DNA from: Watersipora subatra
Lineage: Eukaryota > Bryozoa > Gymnolaemata > Cheilostomatida > Watersiporidae
Assembly: GCF_963576615.1 (NCBI RefSeq)
Contig: NC_088717.1
Span: 11,991,559 to 12,055,558 of the forward strand
Direction of reading: 5' to 3'
DNA length: 64,000 nucleotides
The translations under genes were made by a program, and so were the position numbers. This document shows positions 11,401 through 26,000 of the stretch, one piece after another. The notes beneath the pieces were generated by a model. That model did not search any database. It saw only the letters and a program-made list of their open reading frames with translations, and was not told where the DNA came from. Position 1 is the stretch's first letter. Each line of letters begins with the position of its first letter.

Positions 11401-13625
11401 TACTGCTAAAGCACTTGTACTAGTTGACCAGGCTCTAGTTTAACTGCGCTAATTTTACTGTTTCTGATAAGGACTTATCTGGCCTTTTAGTTGAGAGCTT
11501 ATTCAGAATTCACCGATGAGCAACTGTCTAGTGACCTGTGGCTGAACTTTTCACTAAAATCATTGTGTCCCAAGCCCAAACTCATCTAAATATGGTGGCG
11601 ACTTCCTAAGGTTTAGGCTAAAACACGCTGCACTTGCCTGGTATGGTTGTAAACTACATATGCACTGCTTCTTTTTTGCCAGAAACGAATACACTGCGCA
11701 AGTGCTCTAAAAACTACAGCTGTTCTGTACAAGAATATGCCTACCAGCAAACTATTGACATGTTCATTCACCAACAATCTCTTATCAAATCCTTTGACCT
11801 ACTAAATTTAATAACCAGAAATGTTAACCCTGTTGTAGCTAAAATGTTAGAGCTAGTTTTACTTTTTATATTTCAACATGCTCTCTTTTTTCTCATCTCT
11901 TGACTTAAAGATAAACTTGCGCTGAATTTTTGTAGATTTTGTCATAAAGTATCAGTATTTTTCTAGCATTTTTTTTTATGCTAGAGGGGATGTGACGGCC
12001 AGGATATTTCAAAACTAAAATCAACAAAACCTAATTGCTTTACAGTCTAGACTGTTAGCTACTCCTGCTGACGTTCAGGTTATACAGAACCCTTCTTTGG
12101 TCACTTTCAGGAGTCTACAACTCAGTTTGTTGCCTTTCCTTTTTTTGTCATCATCATAAACGGTTCTTCAAGTTTAACTAACTTGATTTTGACGTAGTAC
12201 AAAAACAGGACTGATTAAACTGCTGATTGTGAATCTCTTCCTTATTTCATTGCAACATCATCAAAATCTCCTCCTCTTTATTTCACTTCAAGTGCCAAAG
12301 CAGCCTTTTAAAAGGTACAGCTGTTAGATGAGCTATTCTATTTTTATTGTTTGATCTATTGCTGAAGCATAAGATTATGGCCTACCATATAATATCCCCT
12401 ATAAGAATGCTATGATTGGATGGTCTAGCCTTACTTATGTTGGGCTTGATCGGTAGTCAAATTAAAAATATAACAGCTTTTCATACCAAACCATGAACAA
12501 TATAAATATATTTTTTCACCATAAAAGTTACACGGAAAAACATTTTTGTAAAGACAAAAGTTGTAAAAATTTATGTTGCGACTTCATCGAAATATTTAGA
12601 GTTTTTCACTTATCATATGATGTCTGCTTATTGAAGTAATAATCTGTGTGCAACAGTTTCTTTGAGTTCTTCAGGGGCTTTATGTTAAACAGGAACTGCT
12701 TGTTTATATAGCTATGTACAGTTAGTTAAACATTATTACTAAGTTCAGAAGATCCATATTAAGCTGATGAACTATTTCTGTAGAAGCAGGGCAAACAGAC
12801 TAACTGGCTGAGAATAATACAAAGCTGAAATATACTTTTCAATAAAGGTTTCCAAAAATAATAATCGGTTGAGATTTCTTTTTATTTTTGTGTAAAAATG
12901 GAACAAATGATTTTACCGAGAAACACTTGGGAATAATTGTATCTATTGCTATTACAACTGATGATTTCTAATGGTGGAATGAACTGCCAGTGTACTATTC
13001 TACATACTAGACACTACATACTAGACAGACAACTGTCTACTTTTGTAGTGCTGTAATTCTATATATTTTAGCAATCTTATTTGTATGAAACCACAATTTG
13101 CTAATTCGACTGTAGACTATGCTACAGAAAAGTACCTTAGTCAGTCTGAACTTACGATATGACCTCCTTGATGCTGAAGTTTGCAATACTCAAGGGCATC
13201 ACAGTTTTGATAGGAGGCTAATAACTTCTACTATTTTGCCTTTGCATGCTTATTATGAAGGTAATTACAGTACATACTCAGTGTAAACCATAACTGAGGG
13301 CTCTACTGTTTTCTAGTGGTTAGCATCACGCAGGTAAATAATTGTTAATGATTAGCAAACGAAAACAATTGCATGGAATAGTTCCAAGTCCCACAATGCA
13401 GGCTTCTAGATATGCTTGACTAACTATTGAAATATTTAAATAGAATCAACTAGTTAAGGAATATATCACAAACGGGGAAGCACCTAAAGAGCCAATGAAA
13501 TACTGAATAAGCATTACTATAAATCAACCAATTGCAAAAAAGTCAAGTAGCCTCTATCTTGCGCAAAGAAACAAGACTAAGGGCACCCTCCGCTAATAAG
13601 CAGACACTCGTTTGTTCGGCTTTGC
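11401..13625. other. Intergenic, upstream of the TNF-B gene
   Basis: No gene, RNA or element with clear ends found. The 89-codon frame at 11634-11903 has no recognisable domain and ends without gene context. Confidence 0.45.
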
Positions 13626-13635
13626 TTATAAAAAG
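13626..13635 (+). promoter_or_regulatory. TATA-like box upstream of TNF-B
   Basis: TTATAAAAAG lies 173-182 bases before the TNF-B start codon, leaving room for a 5' leader of about 150 bases. The position is plausible, but AT-rich DNA yields such matches often. Confidence 0.35.
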
Positions 13636-13807
13636 CTATGTGTCTTGCACTTCCTTGTCCCTTATCGTCAACAGAGTTAGGCTAAGAAACTTGAGATATA
13701 AGCAATCCCCCCCAGGCACGTTATGAGGCAAGCTTTCAACTGTCCTCATAACAACTTACCTCTTCAACCTTTCAGCAAGCTCAGAGCGTGTCTTAACCGA
13801 TGCAGTA

Positions 13808-14059
13808 ATGGTTGATGGAACCACCACTTCAAATCTGATACGGCGAGACAGCGAAGCTGATGAAAAGCTGAAATATAGAGATGGCAGCTCGAGAAACAAA
13901 CTCATGTATTTTTTTGTTGGTTTTTTGGTGGTCGTGGCTTCGATCAGCCTTACCTTGGTGATCACCTACATCTGGCAAGGAGAGCAAAGAGAAATCAACA
14001 AAAACCTTCTCAGCAGGATTGAGGCATTGGAAAATCAGGAACCAACATGTGCTTGTCAG
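13808..14059 (+). CDS. TNF-B exon 1: cytoplasmic tail, membrane span, stalk
   Basis: 84 codons from ATG to TGTCAG followed by GTAAGT (phase 0). The start was chosen because this ATG gives a short tail with charged residues before the hydrophobic span, the normal type II layout. ENQEPTCACQ ends the exon; the two cysteines may link stalks in the trimer (inference). Confidence 0.8.
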
Positions 14060-17000
14060 GTAAGTTAAGAACCTATTTTTGAAAATGAGATCCTTTGGCA
14101 TACTCAGGTGTGTGTAGTAGCGACCGAACTCTTCCGCATTAAACCGTACATGTTTTGCATTGCTGTGGAACCAATAGTCCAGCTCTCAGCCAACTAAACT
14201 CATAGCATTATTTAGAAAGCATTCAAATTCATAGTAATTCAAAAAGAATGGTAAAATATTAAATAATTGATTAGACTGCTGCAAGTGTAAAGGTGAAATT
14301 CTAAAAGATGATGCTAGCAAGGAACCTAATTTGGAAATTTGTACTTCCATACAAAAGGTTAGCAAGATGCTACTTTGCTGCAGACATCTTTGCATACTGA
14401 ACAATAATCTTCAAATCCAAACATATTTGAAATGAAGTTCTTGATTGCTGAATATAGTGTAAACCCATTTTCAAACTGTGAGACAAACATTGATGGACAC
14501 TGCCTCAATTAGGCGCAGGGATGCAAAGTATAGAGTGTGCCCTGAGACCAATTGCTATATGCCAGTTGGCTCACATCCAAAACTGGCCTGGACACCGCGC
14601 AAGCGCTGAGTGGGCTATACCTTGCTCACGTAGTCTTTGGATTGAGACACATGCTATAAGCAGCTTCAGCTAAAATTGTCACTGGTACAGGCAATTAGAA
14701 CATTTTCCAGACATATTTCCAAAAAATCGTTAAAAGTAGTGGAACTCTTTATTTTAGCTTAGGCATTTCCATCGCCTCAAATCCTCATCACATCAGATTT
14801 AAGGAAATGGAGGTCAAACGGTTGTTCTACCGCGTACTCTCTAGAATTCCTACAATTCTATAAACCTAATGTTAAGAAAATGACAACTATTGTTAGCAAA
14901 GCCATGATATTTTTCCAGTTGAGTTAATTATTAAATCTGCCAGAGCTCAAAATGAAAAACAACGAAACAAATGTAGAAAAGTTAAAAACTGAAAGTAATA
15001 GAAATAAAAAGAAAAGCCTGCATGGTAGGGAAGAATAAAGAAAACTTGTTCAAACTTTTAAGCAAAACTTTTTTGGAAAAAGTGGTATGTTTTTCTCATT
15101 TGCAATAGTTTCTTATGTTTGAGGCGATCTGATTGCTTTAAAATTAAGATTGATAAAACTTGCCCACGATTAAAACTGTTTTATCAAGCAAAGCGCAGGT
15201 ATGACGTCTATAATTGCAAATAGATCAACACAATGAAGACGCTTAAAACTTCAACTTGGTCTCAATAGCTGATAATAATTATTACAATGATAACAACTAG
15301 TGAACCCATTTCGTACATTTTTTTCTGATTGTTTGAAGTTTTGTCGATTTTTTAAATAATTTTTGAAAACAAGTTTTGAACAAATTATTTGCTCATGAAT
15401 CATTGTCAGCATTAACAAAGTGCAAACTAACCCCTAGAATCAGGCAGATTTGTCAGTTACTGTCCGACTAAGGATTATAGCAAAATCAAACTTCTGGAAC
15501 ATTCTAAACCCTTATATTTCAGGAAAATTTAACAATACCATGAAACAGAAAAGCTATCCTAGCTTCAACTTATATCTTTAGCCCCAGATATCAAGCCAAC
15601 ATTTACCAGCTAATCTTGACACTTCTATTAATTAGTAAGCTTTGCTCTTTGTTCGCTTCTAATCATTCTTAGGCTAAACGCCAACGAAAACACTGGCTAA
15701 TTTTCCATCAGTGCAAAAGGTTTGTTTAGGCAAACACACAAACTGCGAGTTGCCCAAGTGAGTGTGTAATTTAGATTTAATAAGTAAACAAGAGTTACAA
15801 TAGCTGCTTCAGCTAACAAAGTGACATTTAGTATCGGTGCCTTGAAAACAGGTCTTTCTCTTGGAACGAAGCCAAAAAAGTTTGCTACCTTTTTGAGATG
15901 TCACAATTATGCTGTAAAACGGTTTTCTTTAATCTTGCAAGTATACCCTTCATAGAGCTGCAAGTTTGCTGTTTCGACGGAAGTTGAATTTAAATTGTGA
16001 ATCTATTAGGTCCTGGTACTATTAAAAGCAGAGGCTAAGAAACCATAGTTTTCACACCTTGTCTTGATAAGGTATTACGCCGGTAGTACGCCAATCCAAC
16101 ACATCGTTGATTAATATCAACGATGTGTTGGATTCGCTATACATAGGAGGCTCTCAATCACATCCAAAACTGGTGTGTATCAGCCTTCTAGACACTGCAC
16201 TATGACATCTCCTTACCTTATTATGTCACTGTTGCCCTGCCTATTTTGGAAGAAAGCCAACCAGTAACGCAACCTTTCAGTTGTTAGGATTACATTGAAA
16301 ACTTTGTTCCTTATTCCTAGTGCAGAAGGATACTTTCATGTTCCCTATGCCTAAGGAGTTTTCCATTGTGTATATCGAACCCTCTTAACTTAATGAGGCA
16401 TACAGTCTCTGTTCCTTTGGCAGGGACCACAATAGTACATGACAACGAAGTCGGTTAAGGTTTATTGACAGTGTATAAGTGCACGCATAGGGAGACTCAC
16501 TAACACCGTGGCGCCAAATCTTTATCTGTATTTTAACATTGTGATAACTGATTGTATGTTTTATAACAAAGGCGCTCAATGCACGCTAAAGATTTTTTTA
16601 TGTACTTTGTTAGTTAGGCATTACAAAACCAATTACCATTTCAAATGAGCTACCCTAGAAGCTGGTTCACAATTAATCTGGAATGACCCTCGCGAATGTG
16701 CGTCTTACTCACACAGCACTTCGATGACTGTCTGTGATAACAGTGTTTACATTATCAGAAACCCTTACATTAGAGAAGGGCTTGTGATAGTGTGAAAGTG
16801 AAGCTTACATCAGCAAATAGTCCAGGGTATAGCATTATAAAACGTGGTGCAATGTGGTATAGAATACTATTCTCGCAACAACTGTCATAAAAGAAAAATG
16901 TAATATAGATTGAGTGAACCAAGATGCATATTGCACAGGCTGCAGCCAATGCTCGGCGAAATATTGGGAAAGTTTGGCGGCTGCAATTGTTCGCGACGTA

Positions 17001-20000
17001 TTCGTCCTGCCTAGACAATACTATCGATTTACAATGTACATAGTCAACAAATAATTGCCAAGTAATCCATGCCAACATAAAGTGGTACAGTGTGAGCCAG
17101 CATTGATAGCTATAAATAAAAAACAACTGCCAATATGTCATTCTACGATCAAATTATATCAACATTTTGACATTAAGTAGCACGCATAGACTTTACAGAA
17201 GACCCTCTTTAGACCAGATGGTTAGCTGAGCTTAAACTATAAATTAGGAGTGCTCTGCATATACAGTAACTATCCATCGTTTTTTTTGATGTCATCGAAT
17301 CGTTTGCACATGCACTCGTTCACGAAAAAGCCGCCATTTTGGTAGAAAACGATCGTGTTTCGTTGATTTATTAGTTCTTTTAAGTGTTGTTTTGATACTA
17401 TAATAAAAAATTGCAAACAAAAACGTCGTTTTCAAATTATCATTGCAAAAGCTTCGTGTTTCTAACGAAAAAATTGTCTATAAAGATGGCCGACGATGAT
17501 AAAAAGACGTCACGAAAAAACGAAGGATAGTTTTAATAAATCAATACTGCAAACTTCAGCTTTAGATTCTCTATAAGCTCTGTAAACACTTAGAATTGTG
17601 CGGTTGATCTAATCAAATTAATTCCATAGTTTTCATGCAGCTGAGATGCCTGATTGTTCACATGTTCTAACAATAATCGATGCTATAATGGTTTAGCGAA
17701 CTACTGACTAGGTCTTTCCAAACTTGAACCGAAATTCTAATGACACAGTATTTTGGATGTATACTTGAGCATGAAAAACATTGTTGATAAATCCCCTGAC
17801 TTGACTTACTGTATTGATTACTAAATAATATTAAAAAAAAAAAATAAAACAACAAACTTTATTTATCAGCACAAACCAAGTAAGCTTTCAAGTAAACCTA
17901 TCTACTTTAGCAATGTTTTAAAGGTCCATGTAATAACTAAATGCTAATGTGCGGTAGAGCTTGGAGAACGACTAGCTTTTCTAATAAAATCCAATATGCA
18001 TGAATTAAACGTCTATGTGGACATAGCAACGAATGATTAGCAATGATCAATATTTGCTGGCTATTATTTAAACTTCAGTCTGTGGAAAATTTAAGCACTT
18101 AAAATTTATTCATGGTAGTTTGGATAAATTGACTATAAACAGAGCTTTTATTTTTCTTGGCCGCAGTCTAAGGCAGTTGTGTTTGTTTTTAAATTTTCTA
18201 AAGCTAGCTAGCAATTGACTAAATGGCTATTATGACTAAATGGCTATTATATTACCTTGTTTAGATAACAGGCATGACATATTATGGATTTGGGTGACCC
18301 TTCCTTCATGGTGTAATATTAGCCATGTAATATTTTAGGATTAATACCTGCTTCATGAGGTTTGGTAGCTGCATTGTTTGGAATTCTGAAAATTGAAAAA
18401 ATAGCCCAAACGAAATAATCTGTGTAATTATAAATGTCACACAAGGATTATCGAAAGGTATTTGTATAATCTTGGAATACTTTTGAATAAGCAGACAACT
18501 CCCTTGGCAATATCATGGTTGTTGATAAAGCGTGAACGAAATGACAAACACCAAGCCATCAGTGATGGTGCAGCTACAATGTTGGTATGCTTTAAATGTG
18601 TAGGCAGTTGTACCTGTAGTTAAAGCAAATAGCCCAGTTGTTATGAACTGCTCATATTAATACATATTGATCTCTTAAAGGTTATTCAATATTTTAAAGC
18701 CATTTTTATCACTAAAGGCCGTCATATTATCGCTCCTGTAGAGATTTTTGAAATTTAAATCAATACTTTAAGATCGACACAATGTAATAAAAATATTGCT
18801 TGTGGTGATAAGTCATCCTTGAAAGATTGACACAATTGTGCTAAAAAGGAAATCGCAACTTTCCAAAGTGATAAGTGTGGTCGACAATTTACAAACCATC
18901 AACGCTGTGTTATTTGTTGTTGCCACCGACCTTGCCCGATCACTTCAGTAGCTTTTATGCATTTATGTTACTTATCAACACGTATCACGAGTTGAATTGA
19001 AACTGGTTGAGTATAGTGTGGCAGAAGATCGCCGAGGCCAAGAGACGGCTGCCTAGCCGACTTCAGGGCCGACATCATGACCGAGCCTTGGTTTGGCAGA
19101 AAAAATTGCCACTAGTGAGATTTTCGGTCTCCTGAAAATCGGCTGCCTAGACTGACATGCTCCCGATTTACCGATGGAACGGAGCCAACTAAGGGCAAGA
19201 GGGTATATAAAGAGCTCACATGAGCCAAGGAAGACAAAAATCCCTGCCGGTCTCTTATATGCTGTTCAGTGTAAAATTTAAATTGTTTGTATAATTATAT
19301 ATATTATCACATATCTGTATATATATAAATATATATCTTATTGCTTTTGACTCAGTAATTTTGATTTTTGTGGAGTCGTAAGGAGAACACAGCGGTTCCC
19401 TTGACATTAGGAAGTGACGAATATTCAAACTTGGCATTTCACAAGATATATTTTTGTGAAAGGTCAAACAAATTTGGGTAACAGATAGTTCTTGTCAATT
19501 TGGAAACAGACAAAATGTAGTTGAAAAGATGCATTAACTTGTTACAAAGAGTATTAAATACCCTTTTGGAAATCTCCATGAAAGTAAATGCCTTGCTATT
19601 GCGCAAAATGGTGTCCAATGTTCTGATAAGATGGAAACTTTTTTAGGCATTGTGTTACGCTATATGCTTTTGAAACGATGAAACTAATGGTGATACGAAA
19701 CTTGTTATAACATATCATAGCAACTTCAAATAGAGATTATTTATTAACGGTTCTAATAACCTGGAAACCCAGTGTGTCATGAGAGACTGTCAGGTGTGCC
19801 AACAAAACACAGATGATAAGTATGCACACGATAATTCTAACATCATGAAAGGTAAATGATTGGTACTCTAGTGGTAGAGTGTGGAGCAGGGAAACTGAAG
19901 GTTGCAAGTTTGGTATCCCGCGTGATGCAATCTTTTTTCCCAACCACCACTCGTATCTTCGATGGACAGATAAACATGTTTGTAAGGATTATCCATAGAG

Positions 20001-23000
20001 CTGCTTATTGCCACTGTCCTATATCGACTTTGTGCCATGAAAGCTTTACCGTGTATTTATTTTGTCAAGGATTAATCGCTTATTTTGTAAGCTGATGAAC
20101 TTTGTGCAAAAGGCAGCTAGCTACGATTAGCGATATGTGAAACAGCATTAACTTCAGAATTCAAGAAGTTCTCTCGCAAAGCTCAGAAATTTCACTAAAA
20201 ACCCGTAGCAAAGTATCCACGAGAATAATTAGTTTCAGGTTTCCATACATGATATTTATCTCAGACAGAATCAGGAAGTGAAATCATTAAATTAAGTAGC
20301 CGCCTTCCAGATGATGTGTTGAGTCAGTGGTCTAGGGTAGCCAGTTTCGTTGTATCCTATCAGGAACTTCAGAAGGGGAATTCTCAAGCTATCTCTTATC
20401 ATATCCCTGCAATATTTCAAATTTTGGCAACTTGCCAGAAACGTCACACTGTCAAGTAACTAGGGGTGAAGAGTACACCATAACCACAAAAGAGACAGAT
20501 GTGCATAGACAGTGCTCATCTTGTGTCATTCGGCTACGACTACACATAATGTTGCAGCCCTACTGCGTTTAGAAACAGCTTGACAAAGGAACAAGTCGTT
20601 TCCAGGATGAGAAGCCATAGATTCATATCATAGAGTTGCATCAACAGTCTGAATGCTTTCAATCTGATGAATTGTTGAAGAAATTTCTTGAAATCACGTT
20701 CAAAGAAATGTATACACATTCATATCGTTGATGTACATGTAAATGCATGAGGCAAAAGCATAAATTTATGTCATGTTATTCAGGTGCCTGAGAAACTGAG
20801 CGACCCTGTGAACACTCCTTCAACCCTTCATTTTGGCATGCGGGTCAAAAAATCTGCAAAGAGAGGAAAAAGGCAGATCTTAGACACAGTAGACACAACA
20901 GACCCTGTCACGGTAACAGCCAGCCTTAGGGAAGATGACCTGATTGAGAATAAACACATCATAGACATGCACCACGGTTGGTAACCACCTCATACAGGAA
21001 GCATATTTACTGGTACCTAAGCACCCTCAAACCAATTCAAATCATAAGCAAAACTTAGTTTTGTATTTTTGCCCTGTTGGCTAGCAAGTTTTTCAATTAA
21101 CGAAATTGTTTCTGTTGTCTCAAAACTTGTCGCACTTGAAATAAAAAAAAGTTCAAAATAGTTTAATACATATAATATAAACTGAATATAATATTATAAG
21201 TTATAATTTATTATACCAACATAATCTCGCGACTAAGTTACCACAACTCTTAAAGGGCGTTTGTGCTACAGATACAAAAGCATTTTTGAGACATGTGTCA
21301 GGAAGACAACTCCCAATAAATTGGCGAGTCAGTGACATTAAAGTGTTTTTCATTAATGTGACGAGCTGCACATTTTCCAAGCTTTATAATCATCTAACAA
21401 CTGACAGCTACTATTCGATGTGCATCTGTACCTTACACAAAATAAAATTAAGTATTTTAATACTTTTATAACAATTTTCATTATCGATTAATTCAAGCGA
21501 GCTCTTTGGTAATTTTTATTGTGAGCTGATTGGCTGTCATGAGCAAGTATATCATGGCAACCACAAAGTGATGCTTTATTGGCAGTTATCAAATACGCCA
21601 TTGGTATTTATTGTTTTACCATTAATTTTAAAAAATCTTGTCCTTATTTGAAAATGTAGAGTTTTTATAACGAGACACGTGAAGAATTGTCAATATATGA
21701 GATGAAACCAACCCTAATTTTTAGTACTAAAATGTGCATTTTTCTATAACCTAAAACATGAAGAATACCTCGATATGCCTTAATCAAAACCCTTATTTTA
21801 TCCTGTCCAACTCTCTGGCTTACAGCCATGCATGCAGATATTTGTAATGCTTGAAGAAGCTGTTGCCCAGGCAACATTCAGTTGAAATTATGGAAGAGTG
21901 CATCAGCAGTGATAGCATTATGAACAAGCCGGAAAAAATACAAAACATTTAGTTATTTGTTGTATTCTCTATCCATATAGTACATAAAATATACATACAT
22001 GTAAGGTATAAAACTGTTACAAAGTGAAAATCACAAACTTTTATGTTTTATCATACCACTGAACAAAACCGTTTTATTTGAACTTGCTTACAAAAGCTTG
22101 TTACATTAATATTATTGTTGCTGTTAAGAGAGCTTGCTACATTAACATTATTGTTAATGTTATTATTGTTAATGTTATTATTGTATACTCACACCAAATT
22201 TTATAGGGATTGCTAGCAGTCATATGGCTCTGCTGTTTGCTGACCCAAAGCAACTAAACATTACCAGCAATGAACAGATATGTAAGTGCCTACTAATATT
22301 TTATACCAACATTGTATTGCATCATGCTGGTAACTTAAATACAAAATGGTGTCCTGAAAATACATAGGAAGGCATGCCTACAGTTGACTACAAACTAATG
22401 TATGCTTGTTTATACTATAAAAAGTAGTTACATTAGCTATGAAGTAATTCGTGTTTTTTGCCTCATCAACTCAAACAAATCGATGAAAATCGTTTTGGTT
22501 TTAGCTGCCAGTTCGCCGATCAAGTTTAAAAACAGTACAGAAACCGAGCGGGGGTGCTCAAGGTTGATGGAGAATGGAAATAAAGACCTTTGGTGTCTTC
22601 CAATGTTTGAAGACAAGCAAAAAGACATATTCATGCTGAGAGGTACACATACTAGAAACGTTCTAATCTAATGGTAACAAATTTGTATTTGCTAATAAAA
22701 TTTCTATTAATCAGTAACTGCGGGAAGGGGGGGGGGGAGGCGGGTAAAATTCATTCAGCTGTAGTCTGTAAATTAATGCTAGTGCTAATATATAATCTAA
22801 CTATTAGATAATTGATTATTTAGCAAATAATCTCTATTATTGGTTTTTGAAGTTGCTATGATATGTTATAAGTTTTATATCACCATGAGTTTCCTCGTTT
22901 GGAAAGCATATAACACAATGCCTACAAAAGTTTCCATCTTATCAGAACATCAGAAATCGTTTTGCGCAATAGTGAGTCATTTTCTTTCAAGCAAGGTTCC

Positions 23001-26000
23001 AAAAGATTATATAATACTCTTTGCAACAAATCAATGTACTTTTTCAGCTACATTTTATCTGTTTTCAAATTGATATTACTTCTGTCGAAAAAATGGAAAA
23101 CTCTGTCACTCTGCATAAAAATAAAACCGTGTATAGCCTAATGGTGATATTACCTGCTATTATATATTATTATTGGTGATATTACCTGCTGAAATCATTT
23201 ACAAGAAGTTATAAAAAGTTGCCTTGAAATAAGTTGATACATCTAAATTTTACCAAATAATTCAATTGGCAGCGTGATCCAAAAGCCACATACACAGCAT
23301 AACTGCAACGATTAATGGCCCTTACCATTGTAGCTAAGTGTTATTTGCCTGACTGCCTTGCTCTTTCTGTTATGAATCAAACCATATCGTCTTACAACCT
23401 GTTTAAAAAAGTTACACTGATTGAAATGGGAAATATCAGGCTTTAAGTCTACAGAGATAATTTGTTTAAAACTGACGTTGCCATGTTTGTAATACTGACT
23501 TGAGATGCCAGGTTGTTCTGAGCTCACAGATCATCATTCACATAACTATCGGTTTTAAACTTTTTATTTGTGAACAAGTTTTACTCAAAGATTTCAGCTA
23601 GCTACAAAAAGTTAAAGGATTGACCTTTTAAAATTTTGTTTTTATCCGTATATACCGTATATCCGCATGCATCAGCCCTACCTGTAAAACCAAAAATCTT
23701 GATGAAAAGTTTGGATTACGGCTTATACGGGCAGTTTAAAAATTATCCCTATAAACGTCTAACTGCAATCAGGATTGAGGTACTTTCACTCGAGAAACTC
23801 AACTAATAAACACTTCTTTTTCATAGAAAATTTTATTAATCAATGTGTTACACATGTAATGAAAGTATTTAAATATAACCATATAAGAGAGATAATTGAA
23901 ACAATATTAAACTGAAATATGATTTTTTTTATAATAAAAATAATCATTAATGCAATTTGAATTAAAGTGGAAATTTGCAAACACTCAAAATAATTTATTC
24001 AGCAGACGCTAGAAAATATTAAAGGCTATAAATAATTGTTGTCAGCCTCATACAACATTTTTAGTCCCGAATTCTATTATTTTGGTTGCTTTTCAGTAAT
24101 GCGAAATTGTAGCAGCATTTCGGTTGGTAGTTTCCTAAGGTACGTTCATAACTTTTTATTCAAACATGTATTTTGCTATTCCCGATGACATGTGCTACAA
24201 CCTGTTTAGTGACCTGGTACTGTAGAGTAATTTGCTGAAAGCGTGAAGCCTGGTTTCCATATCGATTGCGAGACTCCGGCGGTAATTCTGCGCAACAAAA
24301 CACTTGCGACGCCAGCTCGACCGCTTCTGTTCACATAAAGCTGCATCGCTAATAAATGCATAAAAATTGCCGCTAGCCATACCGTTTCGAAAATGCTAAC
24401 TCTCACCTGAACAGTGCATTTTGGATAAGTTTTGCCTGCGGCTCTTCGCGAAACTTGAACAGGGCTGAACTTTTGCGTTGACTGCCTGCAACTACCAGCT
24501 GTAGTTACCAGCAGTCAATGCAAGGCAAGTAGGTTCACATTTCACTGCTTATAACCCTGCGGTGCCGTTGTCAGTGTTTGCGGCATATATGGGAACCAGG
24601 TTTAACGCGTGCTTCCCAGCCCTCCCCTAACCTCTCCCACAGCAAAGGTGAAACCCTCATTAGTCGATTGCCACCCTGTCTGTTAACGTAACGCATGCTA
24701 ATGACAACAGGCAATGACAGTAGACTGCAAATGAATCCTGTGGCTGGGTTAAATTAAATGTGTTAAATGGATGGAAGAAAGACCATTACCGCTTATATAA
24801 GGTGTATACCTGTAACTAAAACAACAACCCTCTAAGTTTAGATGGGGCTTATACACAAGGATTGATACTAATTAAATGAGATCATATTCAGAAAGCTATG
24901 ATGAATAATCCTAGAATTAAATGATTGAACGTTGGTTCTGTTATCTGACAAGGTTGATATTTGTTGTTGTTATATTAGTAATTACTTTGGAATAATGCAT
25001 TATTTGTAAAAGATTCTTATTTTAAATATAACCATATTCATTGTTTGCATGGTAGCCAACGATCATTGATGAATGGCTCAAAATGACTTTGAATCCGTTG
25101 CTCATCTAAATTTTTTTTGCAAGACACGATAGCAATTTTTATATCGAACATTCAGTCATCACCCAAGGTCAAGTTCAAAAACTTCAGCACAACAATAGTT
25201 GAATGAGCCAAAACAGATGTTTATAACTGCCACATAAAAGATAATCTAGTCAATCATTTTCTTTTTGGTATACGATTCTTTCTCTTTGATGTGCTATTTT
25301 TTATTTGATCAGTGATATTTTTATTTGATCAGTGATATTTTTATTTGATCAGTGATATTTTTATTTGATCAGCGATATTGATATTTGATCAGGCATATTT
25401 TTAAAATGACTTCTAGATAGCGGTATTATTTCCCAATAAGAAAGTATTTTGTAGCAAAATGAAAGCCTTTTGTAGTACACTTGCCTCGATGGCTGTATGT
25501 TATGTATGGTACGTACAAAGTTTAAGCTGTATGTATGATAGCTGATATCTGTTGTTAGCTTTTAGTGAATTATTGCTGTTGCGTATTTGCTTAAATATGA
25601 GAACATTGACCAATTTTCACTGAAAACTGCTGTTACCCGCTCAAATACAATCATATTGGATATTAGTTAGTTTCACACGCTAGCATGTTCTGCTTGTGAA
25701 AATGACGCTGCAGCTTATCTGCCCTAATTGGTTGTTGCAACTGAACAAGGATTTAAAAATTGAACTAGTGTCGATTGCATTTCAGGTTAATTTCTTGAGA
25801 CTTTCTGTCAAAAATGAGTTGTTTTTTAAAAATAAATTTATCAGTAAATTCTGATTTTGACAAAATTTGCACAATAATAGGCTATTCAGGAATGTACCTG
25901 GATAAGGTACGTAAGTAGGAATGTACTTGGAAAAATGTAAGTTATAAACTATACTGATGAATTTAGGCTGCATGTACACAAGTTGGTAATCTGTAATTAG

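Larger units (their letters stand above)
14060..20783. other. TNF-B intron 1 (6.7 kb), repeat-rich
   Basis: It holds a perfect 19-bp hairpin (16093-16134), MITE family 1 copy C, an LTR-like repeat copy 2, a tRNA-derived SINE-like block and a CpG-rich patch (17281-17540). Around 14750-15310 are pieces of a dispersed repeat also seen at 27940-28030 and 30115-30430 (shared word tttgaggcga). Confidence 0.6.

Noticed and set aside
16770-17141. 123-codon minus-strand frame
   Set aside because: It lies within MITE copy C, is not conserved in copies A, B or D, and has no transposase motif.
19853-19936. Functional tRNA gene
   Set aside because: A- and B-box-like words are present but arm pairing is poor and the ends do not form an acceptor stem; SINE-like instead.
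20977-20982. Alternative donor GTAACC for TNF exon 2
   Set aside because: It shifts phase and gives an immediate stop in exon 3, whereas GTTGGT keeps the frame.
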